Assembly (NCBI GenBank): GCA_900544235.1
Contig: UQUL01000034.1
Span: 1 to 21,104, forward strand
DNA from: an uncultured Collinsella sp.
GTDB taxonomy: Bacteria > Actinomycetota > Coriobacteriia > Coriobacteriales > Coriobacteriaceae
DNA: 21,104 nt
Reading direction: 5' to 3'
Part shown: positions 13,841 to 20,907 of the stretch, piece by piece
How the letters are laid out: every line of letters begins with the position of its first letter
Position numbering within the stretch: the stretch's first letter is position 1
Notes under the pieces: model-generated
Told to the model about the DNA's origin: nothing
What the model saw: only the letters and a program-made list of their open reading frames with translations
Database searches by the model: none
Program-made: the position numbers and the translations under genes

Positions 13841-13996
13841 CCAAAACTATGCTGGATTACTACGATGAATTCGAAATCTCAGACCTCGGCATTGTTTTTC
13901 GGAAAATCACAAGCTGTCTACCTGCGGTTTTGCTGGAGTGCAATTTGTTGTGGTTGGAGACTGGCGGTTTATCGTAGTAATCCGGCATAGTTTTGG
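13841..13996. repeat. 156-bp MITE-like inverted-repeat element
   Basis: Arms 13841-13869 and 13968-13996 are inverted copies, 27 of 29 identical (core CCAAAACTATG then GGATTACTACGAT). The 98-bp centre has no ORF or recognised site. No clear target duplication is visible at the ends. It is unrelated in sequence to the 544-760 element. From 13997 to 14176 nothing else is supported apart from the leader of the next gene. Confidence 0.7.
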
Positions 13997-14176
13997 AATG
14001 GTAGTAAATAGGTGGCAGCTACTGTGCCGCTACTGCCGTGATTTGCCTCCCATTTCCGAAACCTTTCCGCAACAATGCGCTCTTCGCGACCCTAGTGACT
14101 GCTCACGACGCCTCCTGCGCTACACTTAGTTGCACTGTGGCGCCGTTGCGCCGCGCCCGACCCAAGGGGGACTCTC

Positions 14177-15001
14177 ATGAAGAACACTCAGCTGCTGTTG
14201 ATCAACGATATGTGCGGCTACGGCAAGGTCGCGCTTTCCGCCATGCTGCCGGTGCTGTCGCATATGGGCTATCGCATCCACAACCTGCCGACGGCCCTTG
14301 TTTCCGATACGCTCAACTACCCCAAGTTCTACATCCACGACACCACGGAGTACGTGCGCCAGAGTCTTGCCATCTGGGAGGAGCTCGGCTTTGAGTTCGA
14401 CGCTATCTCGACCGGCTTTATCGTGACCGAGGAAGAGACGCGTATCATCTCGGACTTTTGCCACCGCCGTGCGCAAAAGGGCACCAAGGTGTTCGTCGAC
14501 CCCATCATGGGCGACAACGGCAAGCTCTATGCGGGCGTGCCCGAGTCCACGATTGGCCTTATGCGGCACCTGCTGGAGTGCGCAGACTACGCGGTGCCCA
14601 ATTATACCGAGGCGTGCCTGCTTGCCGATAGGCCTATCGCCGAGCAAATTACGCCCGATGAGGCTCGCGCCCTTGTGGACGCCGTGCGCGAGCTGGGTGC
14701 CAAGTCGGTGGTCATTACGAGCGCCGTGGTCAATGGCACGAACGCGGTTATCGGTTACGACCATGTAGCGGGGGAGTACTTTACGATTCCCTTTGAGCTC
14801 ATTCCGGTCTATTTCCCGGGCACGGGTGACACGTTCTCGGCGGTGCTCGTCGGCCGCGCTATGGCAGGTTGGAGTTTGCAGCGCGCGACGTCCGATGCCA
14901 TGCGCGTGGTGGCTGAGCTTATCGAGCGCAATGCCGACCAAGAGGATAAGTCGGCTGGCCTTCCCATCGAGGCCTGCCTGGACGTGATTGACCATGAGTA
15001 A
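14177..15001 (+). CDS. Pyridoxamine/pyridoxal kinase (PdxY/PdxK-like)
   Basis: 274 aa, ribokinase-superfamily vitamin B6 kinase. It phosphorylates pyridoxal or pyridoxamine with ATP in the cytosol to salvage the PLP cofactor. Evidence: LLLINDMCGYGKVAL at the N-terminus, VDPIMGDNGKLY at 107-118 (Mg-ATP and substrate region), PNYTEA at 141-146, and the anion-hole and catalytic motif GTGDTFSA at 215-222 with Asp218 as base. Length fits the family. GGGGGA lies a few bases before the ATG. The stop overlaps the start of the next gene by 8 bases (ATGAGTAA), so the two are probably co-translated. Whether it is strictly PdxY or PdxK, or acts on a related pyrimidine such as hydroxymethylpyrimidine, cannot be settled from sequence. 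Confidence 0.9.
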   Translation: MKNTQLLLINDMCGYGKVALSAMLPVLSHMGYRIHNLPTALVSDTLNYPKFYIHDTTEYVRQSLAIWEELGFEFDAISTGFIVTEEETRIISDFCHRRAQKGTKVFVDPIMGDNGKLYAGVPESTIGLMRHLLECADYAVPNYTEACLLADRPIAEQITPDEARALVDAVRELGAKSVVITSAVVNGTNAVIGYDHVAGEYFTIPFELIPVYFPGTGDTFSAVLVGRAMAGWSLQRATSDAMRVVAELIERNADQEDKSAGLPIEACLDVIDHE

Positions 15002-15323
15002 TGCTGGCGAGGGCGGCGCCAAGCCTGCGGGCGGGGGCAAGCCGCTCGGCGCGCCGCGTGGCAAGCGTCCGCGTATCCGCGTGAGCTGCGTGGACCAGCT
15101 GGGTGCGTGCCGCTGCCACCATGGTCACAAGCCGGGCGACGTCTTCGACTTTGACCGCGACCGCGGCAAGATGTGTGCCATGGCCTGCCATGTGGGCTTT
15201 CCCTATATCGATATCCTGCGCTATGGCGGAACCGTGCCCGGCAACGAGCCTGGTACGGCAAAGTTCTGCTGTCCCGAGGTCGATACGCTGAACGTCTGGC
15301 TTGCCGAGATCGTCGACGAGTAG
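14994..15323 (+). CDS. Small cysteine-rich protein, TIGR04076-like
   Basis: 109 aa of unknown function. The ATG at 14994 overlaps the kinase stop by 8 bases. A TTG six bases earlier would add two residues and has no better ribosome site. The first 25 residues are Gly/Pro/Lys-rich and probably disordered. The rest is compact, with seven cysteines (32, 39, 41, 61, 65, 92, 93) and the pattern HKPGDVFDF ... CAMACHVGFPYIDILRYGG ... FCCPE. This resembles the TIGR04076 family of small Cys-containing proteins, from memory and not searched. The Cys and His arrangement suggests metal binding or a redox role. No signal peptide or membrane segment is visible. The overlap ties it to B6 salvage or simply to shared expression. 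Confidence 0.75.
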   Translation: MSNAGEGGAKPAGGGKPLGAPRGKRPRIRVSCVDQLGACRCHHGHKPGDVFDFDRDRGKMCAMACHVGFPYIDILRYGGTVPGNEPGTAKFCCPEVDTLNVWLAEIVDE

Positions 15324-15331
15324 TCGAGCGC

Positions 15332-15364
15332 AATGTGACAAAGGGACAGTTCTTTTGTCACATT
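15332..15364. repeat. Dispersed palindrome, copy 2
   Basis: AATGTGACAAA and its complement (outer 11 bp of each side perfect) with a partly mismatched centre (GGGACAGTTCT). It starts 9 bp after the stop of the small Cys-rich gene. Confidence 0.85.
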
Positions 15365-15407
15365 CGCCGGTGGTGCCCCTTCTATTATGCTTGTAATCTC
15401 AAATCTC

Positions 15408-15488
15408 TGCATTTCATCCGATTTTAGGTTCTAAAAATTTTGCGTTTCATCGATAATCAAGCGTATAAAACTTTGCATTTAATTTGAT
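15408..15488 (+). repeat. Three direct repeats at exact 33-nt spacing in an AT-rich leader
   Basis: TGCATTTCATCCGAT (15408), TGCGTTTCATCGAT (15441) and TGCATTTAATTTGAT (15474) recur every 33 bp, about three helical turns. The region 15380-15490 is much more AT-rich than its surroundings. The repeats overlap the candidate promoter for the ATPase gene and could be binding sites for a regulator on one face of the DNA. Confidence 0.55.
15440..15469 (+). promoter_or_regulatory. Candidate promoter of the AAA/DUF4143 gene
   Basis: TTGCGT (15440-15445) and TATAAA (15464-15469) are 18 bp apart in the AT-rich leader, with the predicted start about 30 bp before the ATG at 15508. Two of the 33-nt repeats flank or overlap these elements. 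Confidence 0.5.
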
Positions 15489-15507
15489 GACACTGAGGGG
15501 AGAGCCT

Positions 15508-16869
15508 ATGCTGCGCAGGAAAATAGCGGTAGAGCTGGAGCGTTGGCTGAAGTCTTCCGAGCAAAAGGCCTTGTTCATTACGGGTTCTCGCCAGATCGGC
15601 AAAAGCTATTCGATTCGCGCATTTGGCAAAGCCAACCATGCAACCTACATCGAGCTTAACCTCATGGAAAATCGCCAGGCAAAAGATGCTCTTCTCGAGG
15701 CGCGGGATGCCGATGATTTCATCAGCAGGGTGACGCTTCTTTCGGGAAAGTCGATTGCGCCAGGCAAAACGCTTGTGTTTATCGATGAGGTCCAAGAAGC
15801 CCCCGACATCATGACGATGGCAAAGTTCCTTGTTGAGGATGGGCGCTGCCACTGGGTGTTTTCGGGGTCAATGCTCGGGACCCAGTTCAAGGGCGTCAGG
15901 TCCTATCCCGTGGGGTATGTCCACGAGCTTAGGATGTTCCCGCTCGATTTTGAGGAGTTTTGCTGGGCAACCGGAGTGAGCGAGGGGGCTCGCCAAACGA
16001 TACGTGACGCGTGTATCAGCGAGAGGCCCATTCCTGATTACATTCATGACGCGATGATGGCAAACTTCAGGACCTATACCGTTGTCGGCGGAATGCCGGA
16101 GGTCGTGCAGCGTTTCCTTGACACGCAGGGCGACCTTGCCTCTGTTCGTCAGCTACAGTCCGAGCTCAACGAACAGTACCGACGGGATATTTCCAAGTAT
16201 GCAAGCGGGCGTGCCCTTCAGGTGCAGAGCATCTACGATCAGCTCCCCATTATGCTTGAGGGCGAACACAAGCGTTTCGTGCTCAATTCCATTGACCCCA
16301 AGGCGCATTATGAGAAGTACCAGCGAGATTTTGTCTGGCTTGTCGATGCCGGCGTTGCTCTCAAAGCCGATATCGTAACCGAGCCAAAGTCGCCCCTGCT
16401 CAAGACGGCACGGCCATCGCAGTTCAAGCTATACCAATCGGATACGGGCATGTTGATGGCGCGCTACCCCGTTGGAGTCGCCCAAGCGGCGTATCTTGAT
16501 AGCAAGGAGCCCAATCTGGGCGGCATTTACGAAAACGTGGTGGCCCAGCAGCTGGCTGCCCAAAATCGCCAGCTTTACTACTATCAGACAAAAAAGCGCG
16601 GTGAAGTGGACTTTGTGGTCGACGGACCGGATGGGACGGCTGTTCCGATCGAGGTTAAATCGGGCTCCTATTACCACGCGCACGCTGCGCTCGGTCATGT
16701 GCTTGATACGGCTGAATATGGCGTAAGGCTCGGGATTGTTTTCTCGAGAGGCAACGTTGAGCGCAACGGAGCGGTTCTCTATTTGCCGCTATATGCGACC
16801 TGGGCCCTTTCGGATGTTTTGGGCGACTCCTGTGCCGAGGGGATAAAGCTGGAGGTCAAGCCGGTCTAG
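15508..16869 (+). CDS. AAA_14 / DUF4143 ATPase
   Basis: 453 aa. The ATG at 15508 is chosen because GGGGAGAG lies 6 nt upstream; a TTG at 15484 would add 8 residues without a site. The N-terminal AAA domain has Walker A GSRQIGKS (26-33), Walker B LVFIDEVQ (89-96) and an FSGS sensor-like strand (118-121). The C-terminal DUF4143 region contains KLYQSDTGMLM (307-317) and a PD-(D/E)xK-like pattern: GEVDFVV with Asp368, then IEVK with Glu382 and Lys384. The family is widespread in gut bacteria and archaea, often in several copies, and its function is not established. Codon use is unlike its neighbours: AGG for Arg occurs at least six times, and ATA appears. With the AT-rich leader this suggests transfer. 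It stands alone, flanked on both sides by the dispersed palindrome. Confidence 0.9.
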   Translation: MLRRKIAVELERWLKSSEQKALFITGSRQIGKSYSIRAFGKANHATYIELNLMENRQAKDALLEARDADDFISRVTLLSGKSIAPGKTLVFIDEVQEAPDIMTMAKFLVEDGRCHWVFSGSMLGTQFKGVRSYPVGYVHELRMFPLDFEEFCWATGVSEGARQTIRDACISERPIPDYIHDAMMANFRTYTVVGGMPEVVQRFLDTQGDLASVRQLQSELNEQYRRDISKYASGRALQVQSIYDQLPIMLEGEHKRFVLNSIDPKAHYEKYQRDFVWLVDAGVALKADIVTEPKSPLLKTARPSQFKLYQSDTGMLMARYPVGVAQAAYLDSKEPNLGGIYENVVAQQLAAQNRQLYYYQTKKRGEVDFVVDGPDGTAVPIEVKSGSYYHAHAALGHVLDTAEYGVRLGIVFSRGNVERNGAVLYLPLYATWALSDVLGDSCAEGIKLEVKPV

Positions 16870-16881
16870 GGCCAGTCCCGG

Positions 16882-16912
16882 ATGTGACAAAGGGACAGTC
16901 CCTTTGTCACAT
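16882..16912. repeat. Dispersed palindrome, copy 3
   Basis: ATGTGACAAAGGGAC and its complement around a single central base give the most perfect copy of the family. It starts 12 bp after the ATPase stop and is followed at once by another hairpin (16917-16980). Confidence 0.9.
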
Positions 16913-16916
16913 TCAT

Positions 16917-16980
16917 GAGTGTGGATTTTCTCCCGTTTAGAGCGCACTCGAACGCTCAAAGCGGGAGAAAATCCACGCTC
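16917..16980. repeat. Long hairpin between convergent genes
   Basis: GTGGATTTTCTCCCG (16921-16935) pairs perfectly with 16962-16976. The stem continues inward (GAGCG/CGCTC) and outward with few mismatches to about 27 bp, with loop CACTCGAA. It lies between the convergent ATPase and phosphatase genes. No T tract is present on either strand, so it is not a standard terminator. Confidence 0.75.
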
Positions 16981-17017
16981 GTTTCGCGCCGGAGACGTGG
17001 CTCGCGACCTCGCTTGT

Positions 17018-17464
17018 CTACAGTTGCTCGAACATAGCGGTGCAACCGTCGAGCACGTCGCGGTAGGTGGCATCGAAGTTGTCGGTGTACCAGGGATCGG
17101 CCACGTCACCGGGGCGCTCGGTCCAATCGAGCAAGCGTGTAACCTTGCCGTCGGGGTCGTCGCCAAAGATGCGCCGCAGGCCGCGGGCGTTCTCGTCGTC
17201 CATATAGACAATGTGGTCCCAGTCGCCATACTCCGCGCGACGCACCTGGCGGGCACGGTGCGCAACGACGGGAATCCCGACTTCACGCAGCTTGGCGACC
17301 GTGCCATGATGCGGCGGGTTGCCGATCTCCTCAGTTGAGGTCGCAGCGGAGTCAATGACAAACTCGCCCGCGCGCCCGGCGCGCCGCACCAGCTCGGTAA
17401 ACACGGACTCAGCCATCGTCGAGCGACAGATGTTCCCATGGCAGATAAACAGTACACGTTGCAT
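17018..17464 (-). CDS. Low-molecular-weight protein tyrosine phosphatase
   Basis: 148 aa, family length. A cytosolic phosphatase acting on phosphotyrosine (sometimes arginine-phosphate) proteins through a cysteinyl-phosphate intermediate. The P-loop CHGNICRS (8-15) carries nucleophile Cys8 and Arg14. The general acid is Asp123 in DPWYTDNFDATY. The start at 17464 (MQRVLFICHGN) is chosen because the P-loop strand must begin there and AAAGGA lies 8-10 nt upstream; a longer frame to 17509 adds 15 residues not seen in the family. It follows the MFS gene by 45 bp on the same strand, so co-transcription is likely. No tyrosine kinase or capsule gene lies in the window. Confidence 0.94.
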   Translation of the reverse strand: MQRVLFICHGNICRSTMAESVFTELVRRAGRAGEFVIDSAATSTEEIGNPPHHGTVAKLREVGIPVVAHRARQVRRAEYGDWDHIVYMDDENARGLRRIFGDDPDGKVTRLLDWTERPGDVADPWYTDNFDATYRDVLDGCTAMFEQL

Positions 17465-17509
17465 ATGCGGTTTCCTTTCGATCGCCATCATCGAGCTCGA
17501 GTATCGCAT

Positions 17510-18751
17510 CTACGCCTGCGCCATCGTCCTCTTGCGTTCCCAGCGAGCCAACTTAATCGTCACCAGCGTGAGCGCCCAGGCCACAAGCGAGAACACGGCA
17601 CCGACCGCGCCTACATATGCAATGCCAACGCTGCTTACCACGGCGCCGCCCACTGCGGTGCCAAACGAGATGCCGACGTTAAACGCCATGGGCTCAACCG
17701 AACTTGCGAGTACCATCGACTTGGGATGGCGGCTGCGTGCCACGTCCATAAAGTGCGTGATGCACGACACCGAGAACAGGTACATGAGCAGCGCCAGGCT
17801 AAAGACAAAGACCAGCGCGAGCGGCATGGTGCCGCCCACAGCAAACAGTCCGAGTAACGCTGCAGCCTGCAGCACAAACGTCACGAGTAGCGCCTTCATG
17901 CCAAAGCGCGCATCGATCCATCCGCCCAGGATGTTCGAGATCAGGCAGAACACGCCGTAGGCCATGAGCGTGGTACTGGCTTCGACCGTGCCCATGCCCA
18001 GCACCTGCTCAAGATAAGGCGTCACGTAGCCGTAAAAAACGTAGACCGACCCCACGCCAAACAAAAAGATGAGCATGCCGGTGATGATGCTCGGCTCGCG
18101 TAGCAGACCCGCCTGTTCGCGAAAAGTGGCGGGCTCGTCGGTTTGCCCAGCGCGCGGCATAAACGCCACGAGCGCTCCGCAGATCAGAACGGCAAAGGTC
18201 AGCGTGCCGTACATGGCCACGTGCCAGTCGAGCGTGTCGGCCACAAACTTGCCGATCGAAGTGACAAAGACCATTGCCACGGAAAACGCGCCGTACACTA
18301 CCGAGATGGCGAGTGAGGTCTGCTGCGGGGACAGCAGCTCAGGGATGTACGTCACGCCCACGGCGAGCAGCGCACCCGAGACGGAGCCCAGGACAATACG
18401 CGAGATAAACAGCACTTGAAAGTTGGGCGCCAGCGCCATAACCAAATTGCCGAGCACAAAGACGATGCTGTAGCACACGAGCAGCTGGTAGCGGCGAAAA
18501 CGCCCCGTGCTGAGCGCAAGCACTGGCGTCGCGATGGCGTAGACAAGCGCAAACACGCTAATAAGTTGGCCTGCGGTGGCAAGCGATGCGCCGAGTTCCG
18601 TTGCCAAGTCGCTTTCGATGCCGATGACCACGAACTCGGAGCAGCCGAGCGAGAATCCCAACAGCACGAGCAGCGCCAGGCAGAGCTTGGTGCGCGCAGG
18701 GGAGAGCGCGGCGGCGGTTGACTTACTTTTAGGCGTGGTTGCGGCGGTCAA
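17510..18751 (-). CDS. MFS transporter, DHA1-like (AraJ/SotB type)
   Basis: 413 aa, about 12 membrane helices, probably a proton-coupled efflux pump for drugs or sugars. The first helix follows a polar N-terminus (TTPKSKSTAAA) and reads LALLVLLGFSLGCSEFVVIGI, with the family's early acidic residue. Further features are FRRYQLLVCYS after helix 2, RIVLGSVSGALLAVGVTY (helix 4 region), and SILGG-like ISNILGGWIDARFG in the second half. The start is uncertain: TTG at 18751 has GGAG 8 nt upstream and is preferred; GTG at 18760 is the alternative. The frame stays open much further upstream, but that part crosses palindromes and is not protein-like. It is upstream of the phosphatase gene and divergent from the gene at 19013. 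The substrate is unknown. Confidence 0.9.
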   Translation of the reverse strand: MTAATTPKSKSTAAALSPARTKLCLALLVLLGFSLGCSEFVVIGIESDLATELGASLATAGQLISVFALVYAIATPVLALSTGRFRRYQLLVCYSIVFVLGNLVMALAPNFQVLFISRIVLGSVSGALLAVGVTYIPELLSPQQTSLAISVVYGAFSVAMVFVTSIGKFVADTLDWHVAMYGTLTFAVLICGALVAFMPRAGQTDEPATFREQAGLLREPSIITGMLIFLFGVGSVYVFYGYVTPYLEQVLGMGTVEASTTLMAYGVFCLISNILGGWIDARFGMKALLVTFVLQAAALLGLFAVGGTMPLALVFVFSLALLMYLFSVSCITHFMDVARSRHPKSMVLASSVEPMAFNVGISFGTAVGGAVVSSVGIAYVGAVGAVFSLVAWALTLVTIKLARWERKRTMAQA

Positions 18752-18808
18752 GGTTGTCACTCCAATGTCGCATGAATAAGCGAGATTCAATCCCTGCAAC
18801 TCTAGCAG

Positions 18809-18841
18809 AATGTGACAAAGGGACAGTCTCTTTGTCACATT
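18809..18841. repeat. Dispersed palindrome, copy 4
   Basis: AATGTGACAAAG and its complement with a near-perfect centre. It lies 58 bp upstream of the chosen MFS start, in the divergent gap, and 20 bp before another long hairpin. Confidence 0.88.
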
Positions 18842-18861
18842 GCGCTGCCGGCCGGTCGCCC

Positions 18862-18926
18862 AAACCGTCACAACATTCGGCGAAAATCTCGAAATCGAGG
18901 AAAAGCGTCGAATGTTGTGACGGTTT
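18862..18926. repeat. Long hairpin in the divergent MFS/membrane-protein gap
   Basis: AAACCGTCACAACATTCG (18862-18879) pairs perfectly with 18909-18926. An inner stem CTCG-AAAT-CGAG (18888-18899) lies in the loop. Both strands have a short T run at the outer edge, so terminator activity is possible, yet no gene ends here; a repeat element or cruciform is as likely. Confidence 0.75.
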
Positions 18927-19012
18927 TCGTGTCCGGCGCGGGTGAGCTTCGGTGCCGTCTGGGGGTATAAGACTAGCGAGTGTTTATTTGCGAGGCCTAA
19001 GGGGCGCCCCGT

Positions 19013-19882
19013 ATGGATATCGATAACTTTGAATGGTGGTATAGCGAGGGCGAGGCTCCGGACGAGGAGTGGGACGAGCCCGCGCCGCGTGACGTGTCGA
19101 GCGACGAGGACGAGACCGGCAACGATGCCGCTGTCGAGCCTGATGCCGCCTCCGATGCCGCCGAGCCCCTGACCTTTGAGCAGGCTTGGGCCCAAGCCGA
19201 GGCCGATGAGGCTAAGGCCGATGCCACGGCCACACTCGGTGAGCCGGCGGACATGTCCATCTCGCCGGCAAAGATCCCGCAGCCGCGTCACACCATCGAC
19301 CCCGACAGCACGGCATCCTTCAGCATTCTCGACGTGCCCGCGCAAGGCGCCCAGGCGCCTGCGCCCACACATCGCCCCGACCTGGCTCGTGAGGAAGACG
19401 CGGGCCGCCGTTCTCCGCTCGGCCCCATCCTCATCGCCTTCATGGCCGGCGTTATCGCATGCTCGGTGATTGGAAACGTCTGGAGCCATGTTGAACAACA
19501 GCGAAAAGACGCCGCCAAGGTCGAGATGTCTATCGAGCAATCGCTCGGCCGCACGCGCTCGGTACATGTGTCGGTCGAGGTCAAGGACGGCGCGACGTGG
19601 GACACCGCGCGCGGCGACAGCCAAATGCTCATCCACATCGCGGGCCGCACGCTCAAAGGGCAGGCGATTGACGAGTATCAATATGTCAACTCCGCTGGCG
19701 ACGGCATCGAACTCAAGCCCGGCGACTACGAGCTCACGGTTGACGAGCCGCCCGTCGCCACCGATGGCACGCGCTTCCGCGCCTCAAAGCGCATGGTTCC
19801 CGTGAGCTTTAACTCGCAGGCGCCCGATACGGTCGACAGCACGCCGCAGGGCGGGTTTGACCTTTACGCTATTGCTCAATAA
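19013..19882 (+). CDS. Acidic single-pass membrane protein of unknown function
   Basis: 289 aa, not recognised. Residues 1-130 are strongly acidic and low in complexity (DEEWDEP, SSDEDETGNDAA, AQAEADEAKADATA), with an unusual FEWWYSEGE near the start. A basic stretch (about 125-133) precedes one membrane helix at about 136-156 (GPILIAFMAGVIACSVIGNVW). Residues about 160-289 follow the helix, contain a short coiled segment and then beta-rich sequence (VHVSVEVKDGATW, MLIHIAGRTLKG, IELKPGDYELTVDEPPV). The positive-inside rule puts the acidic part in the cytosol and the beta domain outside. The LKPGDYELTV pattern recalls small surface beta-sandwich domains, a loose resemblance only. AAGGGG lies 8 nt before the ATG. 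It is probably a single gene; the epimerase follows after 79 bp. Confidence 0.8.
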   Translation: MDIDNFEWWYSEGEAPDEEWDEPAPRDVSSDEDETGNDAAVEPDAASDAAEPLTFEQAWAQAEADEAKADATATLGEPADMSISPAKIPQPRHTIDPDSTASFSILDVPAQGAQAPAPTHRPDLAREEDAGRRSPLGPILIAFMAGVIACSVIGNVWSHVEQQRKDAAKVEMSIEQSLGRTRSVHVSVEVKDGATWDTARGDSQMLIHIAGRTLKGQAIDEYQYVNSAGDGIELKPGDYELTVDEPPVATDGTRFRASKRMVPVSFNSQAPDTVDSTPQGGFDLYAIAQ

Positions 19883-19918
19883 CTGCGCCTGTCGCTCAAC
19901 CCCGCCGCCAAGAGTGGG

Positions 19919-19941
19919 ACAATAGCCCTCGACACTATTGT
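19919..19941. promoter_or_regulatory. Short dyad upstream of aldose epimerase
   Basis: ACAATAG (19919-19925) and CTATTGT (19935-19941) are perfect 7-bp inverted half-sites with a 9-bp centre, 20 bp before the ATG and just upstream of the GGAGG. It could be an operator or a leader hairpin. Confidence 0.35.
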
Positions 19942-19961
19942 TTACTTTTGGAGGAAGTAGC

Positions 19962-20855
19962 ATGTCTACCGTCACTACCATCAAGCGCGGCAGCCTCACC
20001 GCGGCCATCGATTCCATGGGCGCCCAGCTCACGAGCCTTGCCCTCAACGGCAACGAGTATCTGTGGCAGGGCGACCCCGCCTTTTGGGGCAAGCATGCGC
20101 CCATCCTGTTCCCCATTGTGGGCTCGCTGCGCAACAACACGGCGACGTCTGCGGCTGGCACCTGCGAGATGCCGCGCCACGGCCTCGCGCGCATCGTCGA
20201 GCACAAGCTGGTCGAGGTTTCGGAGGACGGCTCCTCGGTAACGTACGAGATCACCGACACGCCCGAGTCGCTCAAGGCCTTTCCGTTCCACTTTAAGCTC
20301 AACATGACCTATGCCCTGACCGGCGACGCCACCCTCACGCAGACCTTTGCCGTCACCAACACCGGCGACGTGGACCTGCCGTTCTCGGTGGGCGGCCACC
20401 CCGCGTTTAACGTACCGACTCCCGGTGCCGAGGACGAGGCATTCGAGGATTACGAGCTGGCGTTTACCGAGGCTTGGACTAATGAGGCTCCCATCATCAC
20501 GCCCGACGGTCTTATGACGTTCGAGGGTAGTTACAAGGCTCCCGATAACTCGGACGTGCTGCCCATCACGCACCGCAGCTTCGATAACGACGCCATCATG
20601 TTCACCGATACCCCGGACTCCACGCTCACGCTGCGCGGCCGCAAGTCGGGCCACGGCGTCAAGATCGACTTTGAGGGCTTTAAGTACATCGGCGTGTGGT
20701 CTGCCGCCAACGACGCTCCGTTTGTGGCGCTCGAGCCCTGGACCGGTCACACCACCATGGACACCGAGGACGACGTTTTTGAGCACAAGGCCAACACCAT
20801 TACGCTGGCGCCGGGCGAGACGGACGTCCGCAGCTTTAGCGTCACGTTGCTCTAG
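19962..20855 (+). CDS. Aldose 1-epimerase family protein (LacX-like)
   Basis: 297 aa, cytosolic galactose-mutarotase-like beta-sandwich. It interconverts the alpha and beta anomers of aldoses, or of hexose-6-phosphates in some branches. The LacX/YeaD-type signature is clear: GAQLTSL, NEYLWQGDPAFWGKHAPILFP (split around 31-51), then MPRHGLAR with His73, VGGHPAFN with His146 and VALEPWTG with Glu258, the usual substrate His residues and catalytic Glu. The start at 19962 has GGAGG 7 nt upstream; an in-frame start at 19938 adds 8 residues and lies in the leader dyad. It appears to stand alone: a hairpin follows 5 bp after the stop (20861-20882). The sugar it prefers is not decidable here. Confidence 0.93.
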   Translation: MSTVTTIKRGSLTAAIDSMGAQLTSLALNGNEYLWQGDPAFWGKHAPILFPIVGSLRNNTATSAAGTCEMPRHGLARIVEHKLVEVSEDGSSVTYEITDTPESLKAFPFHFKLNMTYALTGDATLTQTFAVTNTGDVDLPFSVGGHPAFNVPTPGAEDEAFEDYELAFTEAWTNEAPIITPDGLMTFEGSYKAPDNSDVLPITHRSFDNDAIMFTDTPDSTLTLRGRKSGHGVKIDFEGFKYIGVWSAANDAPFVALEPWTGHTTMDTEDDVFEHKANTITLAPGETDVRSFSVTLL

Positions 20856-20860
20856 AGGTT

Positions 20861-20882
20861 CCGCCGTTCTAATGAACGGCGG
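20861..20882 (+). terminator. Strong hairpin after the epimerase, no T tract
   Basis: CCGCCGTTC (20861-20869) and GAACGGCGG (20874-20882) pair perfectly around TAAT, 5 bp past the stop. A T run is lacking, so it may need the next hairpin (20927-20968, with TTTTT) to terminate. It has a positional counterpart at 13586-13613. Confidence 0.55.
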
Positions 20883-20907
20883 GCCGGTCGACGCTGCGTG
20901 CCGCCCA

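Noticed and set aside
13530..14129. Several plus-strand frames of 60-112 codons between marR and the kinase gene
   Set aside because: They cross perfect hairpins, overlap each other, and have neither ribosome sites nor recognisable protein sequence.
18752..19681. 310-codon upstream extension of the DHA1 MFS frame
   Set aside because: It crosses two palindromes and lies antisense to the 19013 gene; MFS sequence begins only near 18751.
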